From positions 17,320-81,319 of the forward strand of contig JAQGBZ010000291.1 of NCBI GenBank assembly GCA_034687125.1: a DNA stretch of 64,000 nt, read 5' to 3'. Below are positions 1 through 12,300 of this stretch, in pieces; the first letter of the stretch is position 1; every line of letters starts with the position of its first letter. The notes beneath the pieces are model-generated. The model searched no databases. It worked only from the letters and a program-made list of their open reading frames with translations, and had not been told where the DNA came from. The DNA comes from Neelides folsomi. Its lineage: Eukaryota > Arthropoda > Collembola > Neelipleona > Neelidae. Made by a program: the position numbers and the translations under genes.

Positions 1-201
1 CAATTTTTTATTACAATTTATTTACAATAGGTATTTACCTAACTAACATCAACTATACTATTAACATACAAATGCATAGTTTCAAAATATCCATATATTA
101 TTATTAAAAAGTTTTAAATAAATAAATTTTTTTGTTAAATTAAATAGCTATTGTTCCCTCATCTAGGGTTGTACTTATCATCATAATTATTTTATAAACA
201 G

Positions 202-1129
202 ATTTGAAGTTTGAAATCAAAGAAGGGAAAATTTACTGTTGCTCTTCAAGTGGAAAAGCCCCCCGATTAAAATTTGATTCTTGTAATTGCCGAACTTGGT
301 GTTCAATCCTGGAAACTCACCTGGACCGAAAAAAATTTTACGAAGAATCCTCCACAATTGGTTCATGTGCCGTTTACGAACCCGATGAGCTCGTGGACGA
401 TTCCGGGCTTCTCCAATGTTCTGATTCTTTTGATGAAAAGAAGAAAACAAAAATCCTCGTCGCTTGTGATGAAGGAATTTGTACAAGTAAACAAATTTAT
501 ATTAATGAGGATTATTTGTACTTTATACCACATAAGGAATTGTAAATATTTATTATAGTTAACTCCAAATATGTACAGTAGTTATTAAATGTAATATTAC
601 ACTATGTCATTATGTACTTACAATTAGTTAGATACAGCTTGTGTTACATATACAAATGCAACTACTTATATGGTACAGATATGTTCTGTACATATATGTA
701 TTAAATAGATAGTATTGTAAGATATTATCAAGTGTTATGAATTGATGTGAAAGAATTTGCCATATTGCTCTAATGCATTGAATGACCTTTGGCAGGAGCA
801 CCGGGGAACGAAGGAACTTCATTGAAGGTTTCCCTTCAGCCCTCGAGGGGAACTTTGCGAGCAAGTTGTTCCTACGACACGTTCCGCTTCGCCCATGGCG
901 TCAAATGGACGGTGGATGACAAACTGGTGGAATCGAGTAAGTTTCATCTAAAGACAAATTGACTAATTGGAAGCGTCGGCTTTATTCGTGTAAAATCCCT
1001 GTGGTCATTTCAGAGGGACGAGACTTCATTGATCTTGAAATGAGGGAGAACTTGGGAAGGAAAATTACGTGCTATGCTCCTATATGGGATTCGCCCACTG
1101 AATGGAAAGCTGCAACTGTTCATATTTAA
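202..1129 (+). CDS. Cysteine-rich Ig-like protein, C-terminal part (5' end outside window)
   Basis: Three exons join in frame: 202-486, 796-936 and 1014-1129 (stop TAA at 1127-1129). The splice sites are ...aaacag before 202, A/gtaaac at 486, ggcag before 796, A/gtaagt at 936 and tttcag before 1014, and the phases match. The first exon is cysteine-rich (nine Cys) and contains an Ig-like 'DDSGLLQC' stretch. The second and third exons form a second Ig-like unit: a Cys in 'RASCSYD', the core Trp in 'GVKWTVDD', and the partner Cys in 'GRKITCYA'. The product is therefore probably secreted or the ectodomain of an adhesion or recognition protein. No transmembrane segment follows, so the chain seems to end just after the Ig fold. 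The N-terminus and signal peptide would lie left of the window. If the donor at 487 is skipped, translation runs to a stop at 545, giving a shorter form. The Ig assignment rests on motif spacing only. Confidence 0.55.
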
Positions 1130-1202
1130 TTACTTAATATTCCTTTGTCATGAAACAAATAATTTGATTCCGTTTATTCAATTTTAATTTTTTAACTGAT
1201 TT

Positions 1203-1208
1203 AATAAA
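1203..1208 (+). terminator. Polyadenylation signal candidate
   Basis: AATAAA lies about 75 bases after the stop of the Ig-like gene, in an AT-rich 3' flank. It is the first such hexamer after the stop and fits as its cleavage signal. The hexamer is common in DNA this AT-rich. Confidence 0.4.
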
Positions 1209-3862
1209 ATTAGGGTTTTTTTAGATTTTAATTTTTAACGAACAAATAATTTTTATTTGTTAAATGTAACGGTTGAGAGTTTCCGTTTTACATGTCGATG
1301 ACATTTGATAATGGAGGATAAGAAACAAATAATGTTAAATGAATTGATTTATTAATAGGGATAATTAATAAAAAGATAAAATATGAGGAAATTTGCCAAT
1401 AAAGGAAATGAGGAAATAAATCAATCAATTGACTTGTTCTTTTAATTATTTTGACTGTTTCGCAATTTTTAACCTCATCCAATTCAGGGAATTGATTTCA
1501 ATTTAATAAATGATAATTTACTATTTGAAAAGTTGGGAGATTTGTAATTAAAAATAAATTTTATATCAATCGATGATGCTGAATTTGAATAAACACAAGT
1601 TAAAATGAAAAATTGTAACTTTTGGATGGCATTCATCAAGTTGAATCTAATGGATGGAAAATGCATGTAAAGAGATAGGGAATTTATATTAAAGTAAGTT
1701 AATTAACTTTTGAGATTGACGGGAGAAAACGTTTTTATTTTCCAACTGACTGAATGAATATTGTAGAATTTTAATAAAAATGCATATATACAATTATCAT
1801 GACTATTTATGTAGTTAAAATCGACTTAATAATTAGCAAATTATTGATACAGATATAATTAATTTTTTTAGTGGTAAAATTTTTAAATTGTCGCAACTTT
1901 GAAAATTAGACCAATTTAACGAATTCCATTTATTAAATTACAATTAACTCTTTGAAAAGTAAGGTAAGAGATTTAGAATTAAAAATGATTTTTAGATCAA
2001 CCAAAGACGTAGAATAGGATTAAGCATAATTTTCAATGGACGATTTATCCACCGAAGCGAGATTCATTAAATTGAAAATAAATCAAAAACGAACCTAATT
2101 AAAGTGAAGGGGATTTAATAATCAAATGAATCTTCATTAACTTCATAAAATCATGGAAGAAAAGAAATTTTATCTCAAATTTAAATAAATCGATAATGTA
2201 GAATTCCAATAAAAAATAATTTGCCTATAACAAATGTTCATATTTGGAATTTAAAACTCAATAAAAATAATTAAAAAGTTCAATAAAAAATTTATTATTC
2301 TATTAAAATTCAATATTCTACAAGATATTGGCAATATTTAGTATTCTAACAATTCATTTTAGCAAATCGAAGGACCTTTGATTTAACATAACTCATTTAA
2401 CATTTGACTTGTGAAACCTTAAACTTGAAATGAAAATACAATTAGGAATTCTATCAATATTAATTTTTAGTTATGCAAATCCCCATTACATAACTTTTCC
2501 ATTGAAAGTGACGATGTAAACAAAAATCTTGTTTTTAAAGACAACCCTTCTTTGTATTTATTGCCATCCGGTTTTTTCTGGTTTTTTCCGCTCACATTTG
2601 GTCCTTTAACGCCATTAATCATTTATGATTAAAACATTAATATTGATTTTAGCAATTATATTTCGTCAGTTGAGCTTTTAAGACCCCGTTGTACTTGCGA
2701 TTAATTCAAAATATGAACCACATAAATATTTATTATAGTTTTTATATACCAGCATTGATTTAAGCAAAAAAAATCTTAATTGTAAATTGGGACTAAGAAA
2801 TTGTGCCAAATCAATAAAAAGAAAGATTGGGAGATAACAAAAAACGTTAAATGTAAAAACAAATGGGGAAAGAAACCCCGAGTTCATTTTTCTCATTCGG
2901 TCTTCGGGTTAAACCGACTTCGGGTTGAACGACCAAATGAAAGTAAAAAATTCGGTCGAGACTGATGACCAATTCGCGTGACAAAATAATGAAAGATTGT
3001 GAATTTTGTGAGTTAAAATGTTGATGATAATTTTCCCTTTCTCTTTGCAACCTCGAAGCAGCAACTCGCCACATCACATTGAGCTGACTCGCTTTGTTAA
3101 ATGGAACACGAGCAATGAGGCGCATTAATATATTTGATATTTTGAAGTAGGTCTTTTTACTCCTTTTGGATCCCCATTTGAATAATTATCATTGGGACAT
3201 CTCCATGTAAAGACTTCTTTTTTTACTTAATGCTTAAATTCCTCCATTTATAATGAGGGCACAAATATGGGGAAAACCAGGGATCATAAAGATGCAACTC
3301 AAAGTTACACGTTACACAGTTAGATAATTAAACTCAATAACACTCATCCCCATTTCCCTCATCTGCGTCGTGGTTTTTTAAGATTTATAATTTCGTTTAC
3401 ATTTAAATTGTAAATTTCGATGATTCACTTCAGATTACAATTACGACAATTGAACAGATGGTTAAATAAATTAAGCACCTTGAATTAAATAGCTTTACCT
3501 GTGTATTTTAAAATTAGTTAAATATTTTTAGTTAGTAATAATAATTGTAACTCAAAAATTCAATTTATTCAACACAAGTTTTGGCTTTAATGGGGATAAT
3601 ATTTAAAAAAAATTAAAATACAATATTTAAAATAATAAAAATCCTCTTCTGTCACGAGTGGACTCGAATTTGACCAAGTCTCATGAAATGAAGATCCAAT
3701 TGGTCTACATGTAATCTGCCGCTTCTTCTTTTCTAATTAAACCATTAAATTAATTATTTGTATTTAATTAAATAGTATTTCTGGTACTTCCTTAAATTCG
3801 ATTCCTTAAAGATTAAAATTTTTAAACTAAAGTTTCAAGTGTGTTTGTAATATTAAATGATT
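1209..3862. other. AT-rich intergenic stretch, no gene seen
   Basis: This 2.6 kb lies between the Ig-like gene (plus) and the 3' end of the first four-pass gene (minus), so the flanking genes converge. Open frames here are short, rich in Ile/Leu/Phe/Asn/Lys and lack splice support. A locally less AT-rich patch at about 2880-3125 contains a twice-repeated 'cttcgggtt(a/g)aac'. A hairpin with weak tRNA-promoter resemblance lies near 3660-3707. Confidence 0.6.
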
Positions 3863-5996
3863 TTACTCTTCATTGAATGTATATTCTGAAGAATCTGGCG
3901 AGGGTTTTGCATCTTCCAAATGCTCCTTGTAATCGCATAAGATCCACAAATAGTAAAATTCCATTAGCGTGGGAATGAATAGCGGGAGAATTAAAAACCA
4001 CCGAATTCCATAAACGAGCATCAGAAGGACAATGCAACTTGAGCCAATGATGAGGATCGTGTTCAAAGCAACGGCAACAATCATTAGCGGATAACTCTCC
4101 TATGGGAAAAACACCTTCAGATCATTTAAATCCTCTTAATTATAACATTGGAAATTAAGCTTTTGTTTTACTAAGTTTACAATTAGCTGAACATTAATTT
4201 AATTAACTCTATAAAATTAAAGTCTTCAATTAACTCTTTAAAATTAAAGTCTAAATGTGAGTTCGGACAACTTGAAGAATTCTAACGTTGGGAGATTAAA
4301 ACGTTCGAAATGTTCTGATGATGAAAACTGCAATTTTGGTTGCAATCTCCTTTAATGAAAACTTTTGTTTTATGTCATGACTAATTACAGTGATCATCTT
4401 AAAGGCAACGTCAGCGTAAAGGGGATTTGCATTAATAATTCATTGGAGATGAAGAGGGCAAATTGAAGGTGTCCGATCAGCCTCATGACAGATTCATAAC
4501 ACTCGACCCATTAAGTGCCAAATGGAGACCTTGGAGGGATTCAAATGCCTCAACCAACTCAATTTCATTTCCAATGACCTCAAACCTCTTCGCTCAGTTT
4601 CCTCAGACACATTTTCATTCACGGTGGCGTCTCCACAATACAAAATACCTTTAATTCATACCTTTGGTTCTTACATTGGGTCCATAGGAAATTATATACA
4701 TAAACATAGATTTATGTAATCATATTTATTCCTTTAGGTTTGAGCATAATGCAATTTTTATCTAATAATATTCATATGTAATATGGTGTAATATTATTCA
4801 ACGGCTTGGAGAATTATTTATTTAATATGGTTTGTTCAGCTGAGTTCTTAAGAATAGTTTGAGGTCAGAGTTAATTCAATTCGGCACTTTTTCCTCTCTG
4901 AAGATATCCGGCTCTTTAATTACTCAATACTTTTTTAAACTTCCTTAGCCTTCGGTTCAATTATGAATAAATGGAGCATAATTAAAAGATTCCTTGTGGC
5001 GACGGCTCTGACATGAGTGAGTTTTTTTATATGATAACTGTTACTGTTTAATTCTATTCTATTTAATTTTATTGCTTTATAATTGAATTGTAGCTAAATA
5101 ACAATGTACTAGAATAAATTGAAATACATGGGATTTTAATCAGAATGCATTTTTATCAAAGATTTTAATTAAATTGGAGTATGATCAAATTGAATTTTAA
5201 TTAAAAATTGATTTTAAAATGTATTTATAATAAAACAAATGAGAAAATTCCAATTATTTTTTTAATTTAAGTGTTTTTAAAAATTATTAAGGATCTTCAA
5301 ATTAGTTTCACTGTTTCTCAAGTTGGTTAATTGGATTTCCTGAACGTAAGTATCTAAAAATTATATTATGTAGGTTGAAAAACTTTGAAGAATGTTACAA
5401 AGGAATAATTTTCTACCTAATGTTATATAAAGTTAAGGGCTAAATTAAAAGGACCTTTTATGAAATTAATAATTTGAGTTATTAATTGAATGTAATTGTG
5501 TGAATTAATAAGGATTGCCAAATTGGGTGTTTGATATAAAAGGAAGAGGATGAATAGCCTTGCAGGGACGTTTACGAGATATGCGGCGAGGAGGACGATT
5601 GACCCGAGGAAGAGCGCCAGGCCCGCAGGGGGAAAATAGTAAAGCATCACGAACAGGAGGCCGCCTGGGAAATATCAAAACATCACCATCAATTTACTTT
5701 TATTCCTCTTTTTGCCAAAAATTCCAAATCCCCCACCAGCCGACCTTTGTCACTCGTGTCCTTTGGGAACACGTTGTATGGGTCGATGTTGTCCAACATT
5801 CCCTCCTCCCTGCAACACAATAATCCCCATCACACACATTGCAATTAAAATAAATTTAGATAATTCCTCCATACCAAAAGACATAGGAAAGAAGGTAGGT
5901 CATGGCGGGAGCCACGACGACTGCCAAATCTAAAACCCCAACAAAGATTGCTCCTGTTCGAGGATCCGCCCAGGGAATTGCTCGACCCAATCCCAT
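3863..5996 (-). CDS. Small four-pass membrane protein, array member 1 (170 aa)
   Basis: Four coding exons on the minus strand: 5996-5875, 5809-5745, 5664-5576 and 4099-3863. They join in frame to give 170 residues with four hydrophobic segments, at roughly residues 16-40, 64-92, 98-120 and 127-147. The soluble loop between segments 1 and 2 contains 'DPYNVFPKD'. The hydrophilic C-terminal tail follows 'LCDYKEHLEDAK'. The last exon is clearly related to that of the gene at 13537-14968: 'RWFLILPLF' against 'KWFLVLPLL', and 'FYYLWIL' with 'DYKEHL' against 'FYILWFL' with 'EYKEHL'. The start is the first ATG in frame, preceded by A/T-rich leader. The donor of exon 2 (AAAG/gtcggc) is weak but keeps the phase seen in the paralogues. 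The first intron sits further into segment 1's exon than in the paralogues. Function is unknown; arthropod small tetraspan families such as the Pasiflora group are possible relatives. Confidence 0.72.
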
Positions 5997-8900
5997 TTTT
6001 TGAATTTATTTTATTTTAATTAACTTTGTTTATTTTCTCATTATTCACCATTAATAGATAAATTGGATTGAATTTTTATTATTAAAAATAATAATTCACT
6101 TTTATTTTAATTTTGTGTAATTTATCTGATTTAGAACTACACTTTTTCTATATTTTAATTAATTAATTCCACTAAAATTTGCGAAACTTATTAGACAAAT
6201 AACTTTAAAAGCCGTCCATGTCAGTGTTTACTATTACAAATTCACTGATATTTTTTTAATTATTAGTTTAATTAAATATTTAAATTGGATTTAAACTTCT
6301 TTTCTTATACTTCCTACACTACACATCATTTTGTTCAGAAGTGTGAAATGAAACTGAAGAAAATGGGCAAATGGTGAGTTGAGCGTTTGAGTTTATTTTG
6401 GTGGTAATTGAATGGATTTTGATTGTTCACTGCAACTGCGTGGAATGAATGGGATTTGAAGAATTGAGTCTTTGGGTTTTAAATCTCTCTTCCCGATCTT
6501 TCCACTTTCTACCTTTGTTTCTGCTGTTTCTGCAATCTCAGTTCATCTCTTTTCAATCCACCACACTTCTTACCAGAATGAATGGCTTAGGAAGGTCCTT
6601 TACCTTTATTAGACATTTATAACACTTTTCGGATATAAACCCATTATTTACTTATAAGCACTCAGCCAGAGATTAACTTGATATTACTTACAATATTCTT
6701 ATAGGTGTTACATACATTGAATAGGTATAAATATTAATCTATTCTTACATCCATAAAAAGTACAGACATCATTATAGAAAATATGATATATTACATGTGA
6801 TGTATGTATGAGTTAAGATTTAAGATTTGTATTATGAAACGATCAATTGTGTTGTATTATGAAAAATTGCCAACCGTGCGAATATTTTATACATTTGATT
6901 ATCGCTGGTTTGCTAAAAGACCTCAATCCTGTCACGTTCATTTCTTTCATGACACTTTTGGATATACCTATTAAAGTTAATCTCAACTTTTAATTAATTG
7001 CCCTCCTCGCATGCAATATTTTATTTAGACCCTTTTCGTGAAAATCCCTGATAAATCATTTTACCATGCACGTCTGCATAAAATGCACTTGGAAATAAAT
7101 TCATTTTTATTTACTATACATAACCATACCCAAATGTAATATCTGTACTTCATTTACATTATGTAAATCTTACATACATGTATGTAAACATAATATATTT
7201 ATTATGTATTTGCATATAATGAATTCTTGTCCAAGCTTATAAATACTCAATTATTGTTTTTGTATACAAATTGTTAAATGGTGAAGGTAAGGAAATATTT
7301 ATAGTAATTTAAAATTGAATAATTAATAAAGTATTTTGCCTGTGGATGTAATAAGGATATAAAATTCCTCAAGTTGTCAATTATCTTTTCATTTCCTAGT
7401 TCATCCCAATCTCCTTCTCCAAATCTCCTACCTGAACTTCAATTATCAAATGGATTTCAATCATCTTTCGTCATCCACCTTGAAAAACGTCTTGTAATCC
7501 ACACGGATGTATTTATTATTATGAATGGGGCGCGGAGTTAAATAATTTTTGTTATCTAATGAGTTGATAATAATAAGTATGGTGATGTTGTGAGTAAGCC
7601 AAGGAGCTTATTATTTCATGTCTGCAGGCTCATTCTGTCGCTCAAGTGGAAGTGAAGGAGTCAAATCCATAGTTGTAAATCTTGTCATTGTAAACCATTG
7701 TAAACCATACATGTACTCACATATAATCCACCTTAAACTCCATATACATATTAACTACATAATATATTACATATGAATATGAATATGAAAATATGAATAT
7801 AAGTGAAGAAGGAAGGTGAGCCAAGAAAGGAGCAGATGAAAATGAATGATGGGAGTAGGATAGGAAAACAATGCGGAAGAAAACGATTGTAAATAACGAG
7901 TCCTGGAAGGAATTGCATCAAAAACAATACAACCACACCTGTAACAAATCAATAAATCTATTGGCATGTAAAAATACTCTAATGATCTTTTGATCATACC
8001 AATCTAAAATTATACTACAAATTATAAGATATTGATATGCTATGTGTGTATCATATATATTTTTATAATATAAAATGCGTGTGTATGATCTCTGCTTTTG
8101 TTCGTGTTGAGGAAGGAGATGGAAAGGGGAAATGATGGGAAATTGAATTATTGGTCAGAGTGGGACCTTCAAGGGCGACTTTTGGGCGAGGTGGAATTTA
8201 ATTAATTCCCATCCGAGTCTCCCCTTTTTAATTTACGATCAGGATTATTGAGCCGGAACTAACAATTTATCCAATTCCAATAAATGCAATGTACAAAGTC
8301 TACAAATATCTGTAATTTGAACAATGGAAACTCTCAATGTTAGCTCAATATATGGAAAGTGATCTCTGGGAAAAAAACTGCACGAGGAATCCATAAAAAC
8401 TTGTTGATGTCAATTTTTATTTGCATTGTATAAATTAGCCAAAATTGGTATTTCGTTCCGCTACAATTCAGGAACTTGAAATTACAAATGTAACTGGAAA
8501 GAAGACAAAAAGATAAATAAACAATACAATCTCAGTGCATAAAAACAAACGAGTACATTACAATACAAGTACATGAAATCAATACCAATATCAATACATT
8601 AAGTGCATACATTATTATGTTCATATTGTAATTGTATGAGTACATTACGTACTCCAAATGATCCATATTAATTCATTTAATAGGCTATAGATAATTTATA
8701 TAATTTTTATAGGTCATTGAAGTTATTATTTAGTAATTATATTTACTCACATCATTTGGGGGCGTTGGTGGAAGTAGTTTTATTTATTAAATATTATTTA
8801 TTTGTTAAGTGAGTATTTGAAGTATTGTAAAATGAAGTATGAAAGCGGAAGTGTCCTTGATCTGCAGCATCTCCGTTTCCCTCCACTTCCTCCCAACATC

Positions 8901-9050
8901 TTCACATGTTTGGGCTTTTTGGCCCTCGCAGCGTCCGCCTCATCTCCAAGTCATAATTGAAGGGACGAACTGCGTAAGCAACCACCTTGCTAAAAGATCC
9001 GTCTCTCCAATGAGAATCCCTAATGAGACCGTTAGCTCACTGCACCACTC
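5997..9050. other. Intergenic stretch between four-pass gene 1 and the peroxidase promoter
   Basis: Both flanking genes are transcribed outward from here: four-pass gene 1 to the left and the peroxidase to the right, so it should hold both promoters. It is AT-rich with simple tracts and short palindromes, for example CATACATGTATG near 7180. I saw no convincing coding exon. Open frames near 7751-7997 on the minus strand are low-complexity hydrophobic translations of AT-rich repeats. Confidence 0.55.
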
Positions 9051-9056
9051 TCCTCG

Positions 9057-9064
9057 TATAAATA
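9057..9064 (+). promoter_or_regulatory. TATA box of the haem peroxidase gene
   Basis: TATAAATA lies in a locally GC-richer stretch (ctcctcg before it). About 30-37 bases downstream is a pyrimidine-rich TTCATT/TCATC, a plausible initiator, placing transcription start near 9088-9094. The first in-frame ATG is at 9384, giving a leader of about 290 bases with no intron needed. Confidence 0.6.
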
Positions 9065-9383
9065 CCTTTACTCTCCAACTCCCCATCATCTTCATTCACT
9101 CTCACTCTCACAAACCTCTTCACATCATTCTCTATATCTTCTCTATTTACTATCTTTTGAAATATATTATTTTCCATCCTTCTTTATTCTTTATCTTTTT
9201 ATCAATTTTATAATAATTTTCATATTTAAGATTCTTTAGTGAGAGGATTTAATTAAGGAGTCAAGATGTCATAAATTTAATATAGAATTCAAGTGCCATA
9301 ATTGAACAACTGTGCCAAAAAGTGCCATTTTTTAGAATTATTTTTTAGAATTTTAATTGTTGGATTGTTAAATTGTTGTGAAA

Positions 9384-12300
9384 ATGAAAATGATTGTTGG
9401 AGTTTTCTTAGCCGTGATTTCAATCACGGCTGGTCAGTTGAGCTTCAGTGGACTTAATTTTTTCCCTCCGAGTGTCCCTTTGGTTCAAGATGACGAAACG
9501 TTGTTGAACCAAGTCATGTCAAATGTAATTGAGGAAGTGAGCGGCCTTCAAGGGACCACGTTGGGGAAGGCGGAGAAAATTGGTTCACAATTTACCCAAG
9601 ATAACCATCACGGGATCAAAAATGTGAATTTGAGATTCAATGGCCATTCTTACTGCAAATTCACACCAACGACGGAGAAAATTGGCCTCGTGAGCAATTT
9701 GAATATGAGGGCAATGGAAATCATTACGAAAGACCATCCGCATGTTCCAAGAAGGAAAGTTCTCAAATTCCTTTCCGATCGTCTCCCAGAATTTTGTGAG
9801 CGACAGAACAATGTCGTGAAAAAAGCTTGCGATCCAAATTTTAAGTACAGAACAATTGATGGAACTTGTAACAATTTGCAAAATCCTTTCTGGGGTAATT
9901 TTTAAAATTTATTAGAAAAGTTTTTTTTCATTAAATTTTTGCAATTTTAGGTTTTTGCAATTTTTGGATTAGCATGATTTCTGCTAGATTAATTTTAGAG
10001 GCCATTTGAATATTGATCTATGAATAGATGTGCTGGAATTCAAAAAATGTAGAGTTGTAGACAAAGGGTATTTAACAACTTTTGCAATTTTGTTAATTTT
10101 GTTTGGCTATTTATTACACAATGCCAATTCTTAGAATTGGCATTGTGTTTTAATTCTTTATTACACAATTTTAATTCTTAGAATTACTGACTGATAAAGA
10201 ATAAGAGAGGAAATTGAATGAGAGTTTAACTTTGGTTTAACACATTATTTTTCACACTTTCTTTTCAATTAGCATTTTTCAGCGTTTATATAACATATTC
10301 TAACCAATCTGAATTCTTCATCTTTAAAATAAAAAAAATACTTTACATTTGAATCGAGAAAGATCATTGCCAATTGAATTATTTTAAATAAGTTAAAATA
10401 AAAAAATAAATAATTATCAAATTAGATATTTTTGCTAGTTTGATTATTTTGTATTTTAGCAGAGTATAAGGAAAAAAAATTATACCAACCTTGTGAAAAC
10501 ATTAGTTAATAATTATGGAATATAGGGAATGTCAACTACCTATGTACATTTAACAAAGTTAGTTAATTAGTTATTTAATTAAAATTTATTTATTAATTGT
10601 TTTGTAGGATCGACGTTCACAGCTTTCGACCGATTGATGCCAGCATTTTATGAAGATGGATACAACGAAGCACGTGGTGGGATGGGAAGGAACAAAGTCC
10701 CGCGTCTTCCAAATGTTCGTTTAATTTCCACGACGCTCCATCCAGATCTTATTGCTCCTCACCAAGCCATCACCAACATGCTCCCACAATTTGGGCAATT
10801 CCTCGACCACGACATGACACTCGTAATTGAACAAAATTCTCTAAATCCATTTTATAAATATATTTAATATATTTAAAAATTTAAAATAAAATTATTCATT
10901 TTATATAAGTAAAAAATAGATATTTTGTCATTCTTTTTTATTTAATTAACTATATTGATATTTTAATTTATTTAAATGCCCAACTTTCCAAAGTTAAATA
11001 ACAATATTGTATAGACACCTGAAAGTGACAAGAGATGTTGTACAACTGACCGAAGCAATATGGATTGTTGGCCCATTGAGATCTTCAGGAATGATCCTTT
11101 TTTCTCAAACGTGTCAATTCCGCAAACTTGCATGGACTTCACACGTTCCACATCTTATTGCTTTCCCACAGGTAATGACAAAAATATAATTTTACTTTTA
11201 TGTGATTATAACTTTAAATATTGTTCTTTTAAGCGATAATTATATGACCCTAAGTCAATGTCAACTGTATTAAAATATTCAGTTAATTTATTTTATAAAA
11301 TATAAATAAATTTTTCTAAACAGCTTCCGGAGTTAGAGAGCAAATGAATATTGTAACTGCCTTTGTGGACGGATCCCACGTTTATCATGTAAGTATTAAA
11401 CTCAGTTAAATTTAAATCCTCAGATTATAAAATATTTTAGGGAGGATACCAATTATCTATAATAATAATGTTGGAATTTTAATTAATTAACATTAATTAA
11501 TGATTTTAGTCGGAAGATCACAAGAGTCATCAACTCCGTGAATATTTCGGTGGTCGTTTCCGTGTCAATCGCCTTAATCCATTTCTCCTCCCATCGGCCG
11601 AAGAAGTGAAGGCGATCTTAAACGAAGAAGTTGAAATCATGGGTCATTTCGCAGGAGGAGAAGAACGAGTCAATGAAATGCCGGCTTTAACCACAATGCA
11701 CATTTTGCTCTTCCGGGAACACAATCGATTGGCTGATGAAATCCGCTCAAAAAGACCTTATTGGAACGATGAGAAAATATTCCAAGAAGCTCGTCGGATT
11801 CTCATTGCTGAATGGCAAAACGTTGTTTATGGCGAATATCTCCCGATCGTTCTCGGAGATGACACAATGAAAAGATATGCTTTGACCCTCGATGGGTTTT
11901 TCACATCTTACAACCCAAATGTCAACCCGACCATTTTCCATTCATTTGCAACTGCCGCGTATCGGTTCGGCCATACTTTGATTAATGGGCTTGTTCGGCT
12001 CATGCGCGGATTGTCCCATGTCGGATCTTATCGTCTTCGGGACAATTTCTTCAATCATGAACAAATCACGAGGAATATGGGCGAAGGATACGATCTCATT
12101 CTTAACGGACTCCTTATCCAAAATGCTCAAATCTACGATCCATTTGTCACCGAAGATTTGACCAATTTCTTGCTCAGGAACAAAGAAAACGATTTTGGCG
12201 GGGATTTAATTGCAAGAAATTTACAAAGAGGGCGGGACCACGGACTTCGACCTTACAACGCCTACAGGCAAATTTGTCACATGTCACCGTTGACCACGTG

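Noticed and set aside
2678-3125. Two minus-strand frames near a GC-richer patch
   Set aside because: They overlap each other in different frames, have no splice or promoter context, and have low-complexity hydrophobic translations.
4463-4719. Two overlapping frames on plus inside the last intron of four-pass gene 1
   Set aside because: A stop lies just upstream, no acceptor is present, and both frames lie antisense within a defined intron. Possibly a pseudo-exon, but nothing supports it.
7751-7997. Two hydrophobic minus-strand frames
   Set aside because: They overlap in different frames and derive from repeated 'atatgaatatgaa' DNA. Hydrophobicity is a by-product of T-rich codons.
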